DNA from: Iodobacter fluviatilis
GTDB taxonomy: Bacteria > Pseudomonadota > Gammaproteobacteria > Burkholderiales > Chitinibacteraceae
Direction: 5' to 3'
DNA length: 64,000 nucleotides
Assembly: GCF_900451195.1 (NCBI RefSeq)
Contig: NZ_UGHR01000004.1
Span: 124,001-188,000 of the forward strand
The notes below the pieces were generated by a model. That model searched no databases. It was not told where the DNA came from and saw nothing but the letters and a program-made list of their open reading frames with translations. A program made the position numbers and the translations under genes. Below, piece by piece: positions 9,506 through 18,160 of the stretch. Within the stretch, counting starts at the first letter, position 1; each line of letters opens with the position of its first letter.

Positions 9506-10264
9506 TTATCCATTCAGAATGATGCGTTTAAAGATGCTTTTATCTTGCAACAATGTGTTAATAAAATCCATCAGTAAATGATGGCTCAGGCCGGGGGATT
9601 CCAGGTCACTATCATCAAACCAATCTTCTGTTGCTTCTAAATGCGGGCCAATGACGCCCACTTTGCCGTGGCCGTACTTATTAATTAACGCGGCACCATT
9701 GCCGGTTTTTGTATATATAGCCCAAATATCAGCATTGGGAAGGTGTTTTAAATTGAATGCAGGGCCGGATTGAAAGTAAACGGATCGTTTTTTGTTTTTC
9801 CATTTTATTCTTTCAATTTTAGAATCCGGATCTTCCTGCTCTTCATCAACCGTGGTGGGCAATAAGCTGAAAGATTTAATCGTTTCTTTATCAACAATAT
9901 GTCGGCCAGCTAGATAACCACCAGAGCATATTCCTAAATATTTACCGCCATTAAATACATAACTTTTTAGATTTTTTATTTCATTTTTACTTAAAGCGTT
10001 GATGACTTCACTTGCATCATCGCTGCCGCCCGGTTGTACATACATCGCTGTTTTTTTAAAGTTTTTTTTAGTCAGCTGGCCGGGCTTTATATATTGAGTA
10101 TTAAAACCGGCTTTTGTTAATAAGCTGCTAATGGCTTCTGGGCATCCTTGGCAGGTGCCCGGGCCCTTATAGATAAGTATTTTTTGGGCTTGCGGGGATT
10201 GCGCTATTGCACCTGATGACATGGCCACAGTAATCATAAGAATGAATAAATTTATTTTAAGCAC
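9506..10264 (-). CDS. Secreted BPL_N / glutamine-amidotransferase-like protein
   Basis: 252 aa from a GTG at 10264, preceded by GGGAT; this start gives a compact signal peptide (LKINLFILMITVAMSSGAIA). The mature protein begins KILIYKGPGTCQGCPEAISSLL and has GGKYLGICSGGYLAG, the nucleophile elbow of class I glutamine-amidotransferase folds (Cys in G-x-C-x-G-G), plus VGVIGPHLEATEDWF with the likely catalytic His-x-Glu near the C-terminus. This pattern fits the biotin-protein-ligase N-terminal-like family, many members of which are exported proteins of unknown role. A CxxC pair near the N-terminus of the mature chain (TCQGC) is notable. No functional partner is next to it. Confidence 0.7.
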   Translation of the reverse strand: MLKINLFILMITVAMSSGAIAQSPQAQKILIYKGPGTCQGCPEAISSLLTKAGFNTQYIKPGQLTKKNFKKTAMYVQPGGSDDASEVINALSKNEIKNLKSYVFNGGKYLGICSGGYLAGRHIVDKETIKSFSLLPTTVDEEQEDPDSKIERIKWKNKKRSVYFQSGPAFNLKHLPNADIWAIYTKTGNGAALINKYGHGKVGVIGPHLEATEDWFDDSDLESPGLSHHLLMDFINTLLQDKSIFKRIILNG

Positions 10265-10502
10265 AATTAAATCCCTGTCATTGGAGATTCTTACAAGAAA
10301 CATTAAAAACCAGTGATTTTTTTACTTCAATCTGAATTAGCCAGCAGCCTACTGCAGAAACGTGACACTGTCATTGGTGAAATTTGACGTTTTTTGTGGG
10401 CGGGGCAGCTTAGCCCTGTGTACCTTTATCTGTGCTTGCCTGTGTCTTTGTTTCACTGTCGTTCCACCGTATAAAGTGGCTTTTGCTGATTGGATTTGTG
10501 CC

Positions 10503-11864
10503 ATGTCTGCCAAGCCTGTTAAAGCCATGCCCATACAATTTTATCCGCGCCTGACTAAGGGGCGGTTTAATAATTGGCGGGTGCTGATGATTGTGATTAC
10601 CCAACTGATTTTCTTTGGCCTGCCTTGGCTTAACTGGCAGGGGCAGCAGGCGGTTTGGTTTGATCTGGCGCGGCAGCAGTTTTTTGTGTTTGGCTTCAAT
10701 TTCTGGCCGCAGGATTTTATTTATTTAATGGCGCTGATGATGGCGGGGGCGTTTGCGCTGTTTTTCTGGAGCACGCTTTCCGGGCGTATCTGGTGTGGCT
10801 ATGCCTGCCCGCAAACGGTGTATTCCACCATTATGTTGTGGATTGATCGCCTGACCGAAGGCAGCCACACGCAGCGGGCCAAGCTGGATGCAGCGCCTTG
10901 GTCGCTAGAAAAAGTGCTGCGAAAATCTAGCAAGCACGCGCTGATGCTGCTGTTCTGCTTTTGGACCGGCTTTAGTTTTGTGGGCTATTTCAGCCCGATC
11001 CGCGATATGGCGGGCGCTTTGCCAAGCTTGTCTTTTGGGCCCATCGAATGGTTATGGATTTTTAGCTATGGCAGCTTTACCTATGTGCTGGCGGGCTTGC
11101 TGCGTGAGCAGGTGTGTAAGCATATGTGCCCCTATGCGCGGTTTCAAAGTGCAATGTTTGATCAGCAAACCTTGGTGGTGGCTTACGATGCCGTGCGTGG
11201 CGAGCCGCGTGGTGCTCAACATAAAGAATCCGCGCCACAGGGCGATTGTGTGAACTGCAATATCTGTGTGCAGGTTTGCCCGGTAGGCATTGATATCCGT
11301 AAGGGGCTGCAATACGAGTGCATCGGTTGCGCCGCCTGTATTGATGCCTGTGATGTGGTGATGGATAAAATCGAAAAACCACGCGGCCTGATCCGTTTTA
11401 CCAATGAGCAAAATATGCAAAAGCCCGGCGCGGTGGGCTTAAGCTGGCAGCATCTGCTGCGCCCTAAGGCGGCACTTTATGGCCTAGCTGTGGTGGTGGT
11501 ATTGGGCTTGACCAGTGTTTCGCTGATGCAGCGCCAGCCGCTCAAATTAGATATCGCCAGAGACAGAAATATCCTCGCCCGAGAAACAGACCGGGGCTGG
11601 CTGGAAAACAGCTACACCCTGCAACTGGGCAACAGCTCGGCCAGCGAGCAGCATTTAGAGCTAACGGTAGAGGGCTTGCCCGGCGTAGAAATCTACAGCG
11701 ACGAGCCAGTGATTGCTCTGCCCGCAGGCAGCAACCGGCAGATTACGGTAAGGCTGGAAGTCGCTAAATCTAGCGGCAGTGTGCCTATCGTCTTTACCGC
11801 CCAAAGCCGCAACCACCCCGCGTGGAAAGTTAGCGCCCCAAGCAGTTTTCTGGCTGTAAATTGA
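10503..11864 (+). CDS. ccoG: Cytochrome c oxidase accessory protein CcoG (FixG/RdxA)
   Basis: 453 aa from ATG 10503 (MSAKPVKAMPIQFYPR), which matches the usual N-terminus; the 47 upstream residues of the open frame look non-coding. Several membrane segments (WRVLMIVITQLIFFGLPWL; FIYLMALMMAGAFALFF) are followed by WCGYACPQTVY and two 4Fe-4S clusters (CVNCNICVQVCPVG and CIGCAACIDACD), then a periplasmic Ig-like C-terminal domain. CcoG handles copper/redox steps in assembling the cbb3-type oxidase. The cco structural genes are not in this window. The end overlaps the leader of the next gene closely (14 bases to its ATG). Confidence 0.93.
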   Translation: MSAKPVKAMPIQFYPRLTKGRFNNWRVLMIVITQLIFFGLPWLNWQGQQAVWFDLARQQFFVFGFNFWPQDFIYLMALMMAGAFALFFWSTLSGRIWCGYACPQTVYSTIMLWIDRLTEGSHTQRAKLDAAPWSLEKVLRKSSKHALMLLFCFWTGFSFVGYFSPIRDMAGALPSLSFGPIEWLWIFSYGSFTYVLAGLLREQVCKHMCPYARFQSAMFDQQTLVVAYDAVRGEPRGAQHKESAPQGDCVNCNICVQVCPVGIDIRKGLQYECIGCAACIDACDVVMDKIEKPRGLIRFTNEQNMQKPGAVGLSWQHLLRPKAALYGLAVVVVLGLTSVSLMQRQPLKLDIARDRNILARETDRGWLENSYTLQLGNSSASEQHLELTVEGLPGVEIYSDEPVIALPAGSNRQITVRLEVAKSSGSVPIVFTAQSRNHPAWKVSAPSSFLAVN

Positions 11865-11878
11865 AGCCTGATTTACCA

Positions 11879-13294
11879 ATGCTTTACACTATGGCTGAGC
11901 GGCCTGTCAGGCCGCAATCCAGCCCTGAGTGTATGAGCAAATTTCAGCAATTAATCGACTTCTTTACCCTTGCTATTGATAGGGGGGATTACCAGCTTGG
12001 TGACAAGCTGCCTTCTTTGCGCTCGGTGTGCCAAACGCATCAAGTGAGCATGACCACCGCCAAAAAAGCGTTTTATGAGCTAGAGCGGCTGGCCTATGTA
12101 GAGGCCGAGCCACGGGCGGCTTTCAGGGTGATTGTGGCGGGGCAAGGTAAAAAGGTCGATGCGCTGGCCGCTGGCGAGTTTGATCCGCTTTGCCTGTTAG
12201 AAAACGTTGCCTTGCCTTGGGGCTCGCCCTTTATCAATGCCGAGCTGCTTGATACCCGCGCCTTGAATCGGGAATTAATGCGGGCCATGGCGTCTTATCC
12301 AGAAGCGCTTAATCATCAGCCCATGCTTGGGCTAGATCAGCTACGCCGCCAGATTGCCCGCATGTATCACAGCGAAGGCGTGCATTTGCATTGGGAAAAC
12401 CTGATCGTTACCTGTGGCGGTATGGAAGCCTTGTCGCTGGCGATTCAAGCCGTAGTGCAAGGAATTAGTAAGCCCTGCCTTGCCGTGGTCACACCTGCAT
12501 TCCCCGGCGTGCTTAGCCTGATTCGTCAGCTAGGAATCAGCGTCGTTGAAGTCGCTTCCGAGCCTTACTTAGATCTGCCCGCGCTTGGGGCGCTCTTGCA
12601 AGAGCAAGCCATTACCGCCTTGCTGGTGATGCCTAATTTTCAGCATCCAAGCGGGCGCTGCATGCCCGAGGCAGATAAACAAGCGCTGCTCGACTTAGCC
12701 TATCAACACCAGCTGGCGATTATCGAAGACGATACCTATCGCGCCCTGCACTTTGCCGATAAAGCCCCCTTGCCGCTTAAAGCTTACGACAGGCTGGGCC
12801 TAGTGCTGCATTGCTGCTCATTCAGCAAAACCATCGCCCCCGGTTATCGGGTTGGCTGGATAGAGCCAGGCCGCTGGAGCGATCGCATCCGCGCCCTCAA
12901 GTTTTGCAGCTCACTCAGCTCGCCACTCCCCAGCCAACTGGCACTGGCCGCCTTACTCGCAGGCGATTTACATACCCGCAGCATCGCCAAACTCCGAGCC
13001 GAATTACAAAAACGTACCGACTCCATGCGCACCGACATCCTCGCCTGCTTTCCAGCTGGCACCCAGGTAGAAATCCCCGTCGGCGGCTACCTGCTATGGA
13101 TCACCCTGCCGCAAGCCATAGACCTGAGCGCCCTGTTAAAAAAAGCCCTAGCCAAAGGAATCCACTTCGCCCCCGGCTGGCTCTGTTATCCCCAAGGTGG
13201 CCCGATGTGTAAGCAAATACGCCTGAATGCTAGTTTTTATTTGGGGCAGAGGGAGGAACTGGGGTGGTTGGGGGAGGGGGTGTTGATTGCGTGA
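11879..13294 (+). CDS. MocR/PdxR-type regulator: GntR winged helix fused to class I aminotransferase fold
   Basis: About 471 aa; ATG 11879 chosen, with alternatives at 11891 and 11934. Residues 20-95 form a GntR winged helix (DYQLGDKLPSLRSVCQTHQVSMTTAKKAFYELER). The rest is an aspartate-aminotransferase fold: MPNFQHPSG, IIEDDTYRAL and the PLP lysine in CSFSKTIAPGYRVGWIEPG. MocR regulators sense PLP or an amino compound and act on an adjacent gene; here the adjacent candidates are ccoG upstream and unknown genes downstream, so the target is unclear. The 3' part is richer in G/C than the following genes. Confidence 0.88.
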   Translation: MLYTMAERPVRPQSSPECMSKFQQLIDFFTLAIDRGDYQLGDKLPSLRSVCQTHQVSMTTAKKAFYELERLAYVEAEPRAAFRVIVAGQGKKVDALAAGEFDPLCLLENVALPWGSPFINAELLDTRALNRELMRAMASYPEALNHQPMLGLDQLRRQIARMYHSEGVHLHWENLIVTCGGMEALSLAIQAVVQGISKPCLAVVTPAFPGVLSLIRQLGISVVEVASEPYLDLPALGALLQEQAITALLVMPNFQHPSGRCMPEADKQALLDLAYQHQLAIIEDDTYRALHFADKAPLPLKAYDRLGLVLHCCSFSKTIAPGYRVGWIEPGRWSDRIRALKFCSSLSSPLPSQLALAALLAGDLHTRSIAKLRAELQKRTDSMRTDILACFPAGTQVEIPVGGYLLWITLPQAIDLSALLKKALAKGIHFAPGWLCYPQGGPMCKQIRLNASFYLGQREELGWLGEGVLIA

Positions 13295-13342
13295 AGTTGC
13301 TCTATTGTTTGTTAGTACAGGTAGCTTAGGCTAGTGATTTAC

Positions 13343-13380
13343 CAGCCCAAAGTTGTTCTGCGCATTGAAATGTTGGGCTG
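13343..13380. terminator. Hairpin between convergent genes
   Basis: CAGCCCAA (13343-13350) pairs with TTGGGCTG (13373-13380), between the plus-strand MocR gene and the minus-strand gene ending at 13407. No strong T-run, so termination is only suggested by position. Confidence 0.35.
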
Positions 13381-13406
13381 ATAAAACTTTGGCCCAGGCT
13401 ACCGCG

Positions 13407-14078
13407 CTAATACTGCCAATTAGAGTGAAGGCTCTTAATCATATTTGGAGGAAGAAAACTACCAAGCACAATAAGTTTGCATTCGAGATCTGATTCAGCA
13501 TACATATGAGTTGATCCTTCTAATGCTACTTTTAGATATGGCTTGCTTTCGTTAACTTTATTTGATGGAGTTGTTACCCATTTCCCTTTTTTAAATTGGC
13601 GATATTCTGCACAATTGTTATCTGAATCACATGTCCATTTTGGTGTGGCTTTAATTTTATTAAGTTGTTCCAGTATTTCTTTTTTTGAATTTTTTGATGA
13701 AAATCGCCATTCGTAGAATTCTTCTTTTCCATTTTGGACATAATGGTTCTTTGTGCTTTTAAAATGTTTTTCTGTATAGATAAGAGCAGATATTGGCCCT
13801 GTTAATGGCAGCTCCGGCGTAAATCCAGCACGTCGTGTTATTTCACTTATACCTTCGCCAAGCTCCCCTAAATCTTTTGCTGCATCGTGAGGGGCTCCAA
13901 GCTCGAAAGTTGCAAGGTCGCCGTTAGTAACCAGCTTGGCACCATTTGCTGCATCTGGATTCTTTGCTAAATACTGGCTAAAACTATCGTCACATTTCAG
14001 GAAGTTTTGCAGCAGCTCATATTCAGAGGCAATAGCGTGTGCGCTAAGGCTGATTAATAGTAAAGGGATGAACTTCAT
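13407..14078 (-). CDS. Exported hypothetical protein
   Basis: 223 aa with a clear signal peptide (MKFIPLLLISLSAHAIAS). The mature protein is Lys/Asn/Ser-rich, has four Cys (KCDDSF, WTCDSDNNCAEY, LECKLI) that could form periplasmic disulfides, and no motif I recognise. Its composition is clearly more AT-rich than the neighbouring ccoG and treB genes, suggesting transfer. It shares the minus strand with the next small gene but is about 145 bases downstream of it. Confidence 0.6.
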   Translation of the reverse strand: MKFIPLLLISLSAHAIASEYELLQNFLKCDDSFSQYLAKNPDAANGAKLVTNGDLATFELGAPHDAAKDLGELGEGISEITRRAGFTPELPLTGPISALIYTEKHFKSTKNHYVQNGKEEFYEWRFSSKNSKKEILEQLNKIKATPKWTCDSDNNCAEYRQFKKGKWVTTPSNKVNESKPYLKVALEGSTHMYAESDLECKLIVLGSFLPPNMIKSLHSNWQY

Positions 14079-14222
14079 TTTTTTATCCTTGGTTTGATGG
14101 GGTAATGTGGTTTTAATTAATAATCCGGCAATTTTTATTAGGTTAAATTTTGATCAGCCCAACAATTTAAAGCTCAGAATGGTTTTTAACAGGAAAATAT
14201 CGAGCCCAACATATCGCTTTCT

Positions 14223-14672
14223 TTAATTGTTTTTTAAAACTTTTTTTGCAGCTTTAATATAGGTTGATCTGCGGCTTATTGCTTTCCATTTGCCTGGCAC
14301 ATAGCGCATATATCCAAGCCACCTGTTTGTAATCGGGTCACCATGCAGGTATTGAATGATGGTCTCTAAATGTTCTTTATTCCAACCCCAAATATGATCC
14401 AGACCAACAGAGGCGGAATAGTAAGGCGGGCCAATCTGAACCACCTCAAAATAATTCAAATTCTTTTTAGAAAAATGACATTTGTTGCATTTTGCAGTGA
14501 ATGATCTGTCCTCTGCTGTTCGTAGCCACCACCCTTCCGGGGTATCTGAATAGCCTTCTGAATTTACCGGGTGAGTGCAGGTAATTAACCCCCCACACTT
14601 GCACGCCAGTTCAATTAGCGGAGGAATGCGTGGGTGTGAGTAAGGTGCTGGATGTGTGCGTTTACCAAGCAT
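14223..14672 (-). CDS. Hypothetical protein with paired CxC/CxxC metal-site-like motifs
   Basis: 149 aa from ATG 14672, chosen because AAAGG sits 5 bases upstream; the frame extends to 14711 without a better site. CKCGG near residue 25 and CNKCHF near residue 62 could bind one zinc. The C-terminal half has aromatic-rich segments (YFEVVQIGPPYYSA, DHIWGWNKEHL) and a basic tail (STYIKAAKKVLKNN). I do not recognise the family. It lies in the AT-rich accessory patch beside dispersed repeats. Confidence 0.5.
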   Translation of the reverse strand: MLGKRTHPAPYSHPRIPPLIELACKCGGLITCTHPVNSEGYSDTPEGWWLRTAEDRSFTAKCNKCHFSKKNLNYFEVVQIGPPYYSASVGLDHIWGWNKEHLETIIQYLHGDPITNRWLGYMRYVPGKWKAISRRSTYIKAAKKVLKNN

Positions 14673-15062
14673 TTTGACCTTTAACGGAAAAGTTAAGCCA
14701 CGCCACTGCACAGCTTCGGTTTGTTAGCTTAAGCGCCAGATTAGGTATTAAGGGGCGGCGGATTAGTTTTGATAATATGCACAACTTTCAGGGATTGTGC
14801 ATCCATAAACATGAAACACCTGCCGTATCGCTCTTTTTGCCAAAGTTATCAAAGACGTTTTGCCCAAAGGGAGTAATTAGTACAGTAGCTTTGGCTAAAG
14901 CTGTATTAGCTAAACATTGTATTTTGCAGATAAAACGTTGGGTTACGCCAAAGGTGCAGCGCTTTTGTCTAACCCACCCTACGAAACCATGTGATATTTG
15001 TTTTTGATATGTTTTTAAAATGAACTAGACGAATCTTTACTATTAGTCGCGATGATTGCACT
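14673..15062. other. Non-coding accessory stretch with a palindromic repeat
   Basis: No convincing gene. At 14937-14988 there is a TGGGTTA...TAACCCA-type inverted arrangement (GTTGGGTTACGCC ... CTAACCCACCCTACG) that recurs at 48300-48345, so this is one member of a dispersed intergenic repeat. A short plus-strand open frame here (14777-15007) runs across the repeat and looks spurious. Confidence 0.45.
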
Positions 15063-15280
15063 GGGCTTTTAAGACTCCCCTTGAAGCACGCCGAGGCGAG
15101 GAACAAGCGGGCGGGGTTTCTTTGATACCTGTCTGAGCGAAGTGAGTTCCGCAGCTGCCGCTGTCCGCAGTAAGGGGCCTTCGTGCTGGTCGGGGCGGCC
15201 TTCTTTAGCTTCGTTTCTTGGCCGTATAAGACAGGAAGTCCCTCACGGTGGCTACCGCACCTAAATCAACGTGCTGAAGG
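15063..15280 (+). repeat. Dispersed repeat R1, copy 1
   Basis: This block matches the reverse complement of 54595-54820 along almost its whole length. Shared landmarks in order: GGGCTTTTA, GAGGAACAAGCGG, a GTCCGCAG segment, CTTCGTTTCTTGG, AGGAAG, CGGTGGCTACCGCACC and CGTGC. Identity is high in those blocks and low between them, as expected for an old, non-coding repeat family. Seen by direct comparison within the window. Confidence 0.7.
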
Positions 15281-15382
15281 AATAAGGTATCAGCTTTAGA
15301 CTATTTGTGTTTCTATTGTATGGTCTGGATGTTTGTCGAGTGTGCGTCTATCAGGTTATTACCTCGGACAGGAGCTTGTAAA

Positions 15383-16327
15383 ATGATGTTTTTAACCTCG
15401 CTAAGGGCGATCGTTGTTGCTGTAGTTTTGATTACCCCTTCCGTTTTCGGGGCAGAGCCTGCGCTCTTAGCTCGTACGCCATATTTGTCCGCTCCGGCTA
15501 ACTTTACCTTGCCATTTTATTTATTTAACGGCCACATCTTGATCGATGGCGTGGTTAATGGCAGGGAAGGGAAGCTGATGTTTGATACGGGAACTGAATT
15601 CCCGTTTTTTTTGAATAATCACTATTTACCCTTGGGCAAAGATAAAAAAATTGGTGAGGGCCAGACCGCTTCAGGGCAGAAGATGGTGTTGTATCAACAA
15701 CATCAGCCGATTAATAAAATAGATCTTGCAGGGCAGATGCAGCTTAAAAACGTACCCGCTGTTTTACACACGGATTGGCGTTTTATTGAGCAGGCTTACA
15801 CGCCATATTTTTTGGGCAGCATTGGCCATGGGTTTAATCGCAATTATTTATTTGTGATTGATTATGAAGCGCAGACGCTTGCATTTCACGCGTTTAATCA
15901 GGATAAAGCCCTGCTCGCCAGTGTGGTTGATCCGGCGCGGGTTGTCGCCACCTTTGAATTTACCCCGACTGGCGTCGATGGAAAAATGCCGGAAGTCGTG
16001 CTGCACATTGGCGATCACAATATAAAAGCATCGTTTGATACCGGCAATATTGGGAGTTTGCAGCTGACTGAAGCCATGAAAAACGCGCTGCTTACCAGCG
16101 GTGAGTTGAAGCTTCAGCTTAGAGAGTTCACCTACGGCCTGCGCGAGCCGCATATGAGTGCAAATTTGCAGGGGCTTTATGAGGGTTCTACCGCTTTAGC
16201 AGGGGCTTGTAATCTGACTTTTAAAATTGGTAAAACGAATCAGATAGGATTAGGTTATCACTTTTTAAAAAACTATATTTCGGTTTGGGATTACCAAAAC
16301 AGCAGGCTAACGCTACTAAAGCCTTAG
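15383..16327 (+). CDS. Secreted retropepsin-like aspartic protease family protein with two DTG motifs
   Basis: 314 aa from ATG 15383 (AGGAG 9 bases upstream), opening with a signal peptide (MMFLTSLRAIVVAVVLITPSVFGA). Two catalytic-type motifs are present: KLMFDTGTEFPFF (about residue 70) and KASFDTGNIGSLQL (about residue 215). The spacing suggests a single chain with two retropepsin-like lobes. The GSIGHGFNRNYLFVIDYE and LGYHFLKNYISVWDYQ segments look like repeated flap/strand elements of each lobe. Whether it is an active protease is not certain; the family also includes inactive members. It stands alone, followed 107 bases later by treR. Confidence 0.65.
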   Translation: MMFLTSLRAIVVAVVLITPSVFGAEPALLARTPYLSAPANFTLPFYLFNGHILIDGVVNGREGKLMFDTGTEFPFFLNNHYLPLGKDKKIGEGQTASGQKMVLYQQHQPINKIDLAGQMQLKNVPAVLHTDWRFIEQAYTPYFLGSIGHGFNRNYLFVIDYEAQTLAFHAFNQDKALLASVVDPARVVATFEFTPTGVDGKMPEVVLHIGDHNIKASFDTGNIGSLQLTEAMKNALLTSGELKLQLREFTYGLREPHMSANLQGLYEGSTALAGACNLTFKIGKTNQIGLGYHFLKNYISVWDYQNSRLTLLKP

Positions 16328-16434
16328 AGGATGATGCTGTTCTCTAGATTATTCCCCCTCCCCAAACTGGCATCCAAAGTCAGTTTCAGGCAGACTGCCT
16401 GTTCCATTCCTGATTCCCCCGAAGTGACCCCAGC

Positions 16435-17139
16435 GTGAACAAATACAGCCAGATTTTCGCCGATATCGTTGCGGATATTGATAATCAGCGTTTGCAAAAA
16501 GGCGAGCGGATTCCTTCTGAATCTGAGCTGATGGATAGCTATGCGGCAAGCAGAGGTACGGTGCGTAAGGCGGTGGATCAGTTGCAGGAGCGTGGCTATG
16601 TGCAAAAAATCCACGGCAAGGGGGTGTTTGTCTTAAAGCCGGGCAATATCGAATTTCAACTCAGCGGTATTGTTAGCTTTAAAGAATCTTACGAGCGCCT
16701 AGGGCGGGCGGTGACGACGCAGATTGCTGATTTTCAATTGATTAGCGCAGATAAATTGCAGGCTAAGCTTTTGCAAGTGCCGGAAAAAACCGAGCTAGTG
16801 CGGATTAAACGGGTGCGTAATATCGATGGAGAGAATGTGATTCTGGATATTAATTATTTTGTCGCTGGGATGATACCCGGTCTTACGCCGCAAATTGCGC
16901 AGAATTCGATTTATGAATATATAGAGAAAGTGCTTAAGCTAAATATCTGCTATGCCCAGCGGGTATTTGAAGCCCAGCCCTGTATTGAGGACGATCGCCG
17001 CTATTTAGATTTAAATGGCATGGATCATGTGATTGTGGTGAAAAACCACACCCATTTCTATGATGGCCGCCAGTTTGAATACACTGAATCCCGGCACCGG
17101 CTGGATAAGTTTTTTTTCTCGGATATTGCGCGGCGTTGA
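16435..17139 (+). CDS. treR: Trehalose operon repressor, GntR/HutC family
   Basis: 234 aa, GTG start. Winged helix at residues 5-65 (GERIPSESELMDSYAASRGTVRKAVDQLQERGYVQKIHGKGVFV) followed by a UTRA effector domain (IVSFKESYERLGR; YFVAGMIPGLTP; SIYEYIEKVLKL; TESRHRLDKFFF). This matches the Bacillus-type TreR rather than the LacI-type enterobacterial one. The probable target is the treB-treC promoter at 19196-19242, 2 kb away, separated by a MITE array and the yjjP-yjjB pair. Trehalose-6-phosphate is the usual inducer of this family (known, not shown here). Confidence 0.85.
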   Translation: MNKYSQIFADIVADIDNQRLQKGERIPSESELMDSYAASRGTVRKAVDQLQERGYVQKIHGKGVFVLKPGNIEFQLSGIVSFKESYERLGRAVTTQIADFQLISADKLQAKLLQVPEKTELVRIKRVRNIDGENVILDINYFVAGMIPGLTPQIAQNSIYEYIEKVLKLNICYAQRVFEAQPCIEDDRRYLDLNGMDHVIVVKNHTHFYDGRQFEYTESRHRLDKFFFSDIARR

Positions 17140-17204
17140 TCCTAGTGCGCTAGCTATTGCGTGCATATCGATCTGTATCACTTTTCTTGTTACTTCAGTG
17201 CTAT

Positions 17205-17690
17205 AGCTTCCTCTTTTGTAAAAGGCGGATTTGTCTTTGTTTGGCTTGGCGTATTTTTGTAAAGATATGCCGTGCCAAATCCCCCCTTCCCCCTCTTTTT
17301 CAAAGGGGGGAATAAAGGCATCAAACGTCATTTCATTGCTGTAGCTTCCCCCTTTGTAAAAGGGGATTGAGGTGGATTTGCTTTTGAGTTGGCTTGGGGC
17401 TTTTTTGTAAAGATATGCCGTGCCAAATCCCCCCTTGCCCCCTTTTTCAAAGGGGGGGAATAAAGGCATCAAACGTCATTTCATTGCTGTAGCTTCCCCC
17501 TTTGTAAAAGGGGATTGAGGTGGATTTGCTTTTGAGTTGGCTTGGGGCTTTTTTGTAAAGATATGCCGTGCCAAATCCCCCCTTGCCCCCCTTTTTCAAA
17601 GGGGGGGGAATAAAGGCATCAAACGTCATTTCATCGCTGTAGCTTCCCCCTTTGGAAAAGGGGGATTGAGGGGGATTTGCCTTTGTGTGG
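17205..17690. repeat. Tandem array of MITE-like element (three copies and a partial fourth)
   Basis: Copies at 17205-17314, 17343-17463, 17491-17614 and a left half at 17641-17690; period about 138-150 bases. Each full copy begins AGCTTCCCCCTTTGTAAAAG and ends CTTTTTCAAAGGGGGGAATAA, so its ends are imperfect inverted repeats of about 37 bases, each itself palindromic. The 31-base spacer AATAAAGGCATC...CATTGCTGT is repeated with each unit, so the array grew by tandem duplication of a unit including flank. Open frames across it (the PPFEKGGKGG-type peptides) are not genes. The array abuts the 3' end of yjjB. Confidence 0.85.
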
Positions 17691-17701
17691 CTTGAGACCT
17701 T

Positions 17702-18160
17702 TTATCTCCCCCGCTTTGGCAATAGCAATAAAGGCGCAGCAATACCAAAGGCTAGCGCTAATACAATCATGATGGCTTTTACGCCGTGCACACCGGCGGC
17801 CACTAATAAAGCAGTGCCGTCTGCTTCTGCCGACATGGTGGCGATGCCTAATAAGGCTTGTACGGATTGGTACATTGATTTGCCGGGTATCATCGGAATG
17901 GCGGCGCTAATGGCGTAAATCACGCCGGGCTGATTGTGGCGGTCTGCCCAAAGCTCGGCCACGATGCCAATTAATAGTGCCGCCAATAGCGTGCCAAATA
18001 CAATATCACCATCCATGGTTAATACCAGCTTACGTACGGCATGGCCGGATACGGCCAGAATGCCGCACATCCATAATGCTTTGGGCGGCACATTAAATAA
18101 AAGTGCAAAGCCTAATGCGGCAGGCGCTGCCATCAGCTCGATTAACCAAGTTGTAGACAT
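17702..18160 (-). CDS. yjjB: ThrE-type exporter small subunit, YjjB family
   Basis: 152 aa, four to five hydrophobic segments (LMAAPAALGFALLFNV; VFGTLLAALLIGIVAELWA; AISAAIPMIPGKSMYQ; AIMIVLALAFGIAAPLLLL). The IPMIPGKSMYQ segment is characteristic of the ThrE_2/YjjB domain. The start codon directly follows the stop of yjjP (TAA-ATG), so the two are translated together and form a split ThrE carrier exporting small metabolites (serine/threonine, or dicarboxylates such as succinate in E. coli YjjPB). The stop lies within 12 bases of the MITE array. Confidence 0.85.
   Translation of the reverse strand: MSTTWLIELMAAPAALGFALLFNVPPKALWMCGILAVSGHAVRKLVLTMDGDIVFGTLLAALLIGIVAELWADRHNQPGVIYAISAAIPMIPGKSMYQSVQALLGIATMSAEADGTALLVAAGVHGVKAIMIVLALAFGIAAPLLLLPKRGR

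Noticed and set aside
14777..15007. Small plus-strand open frame
   Set aside because: It crosses the TGGGTTA palindromic repeat, lacks a ribosome binding site and has no coding-like pattern.
17011..17629. Minus-strand frames with PPFEKGGKGG repeats
   Set aside because: They are translations of the MITE-like array, not genes.
17205..17690. CRISPR array
   Set aside because: The repeated unit is about 140 bases with nearly identical spacers and inverted ends, unlike short repeats with unique spacers; no cas genes nearby.
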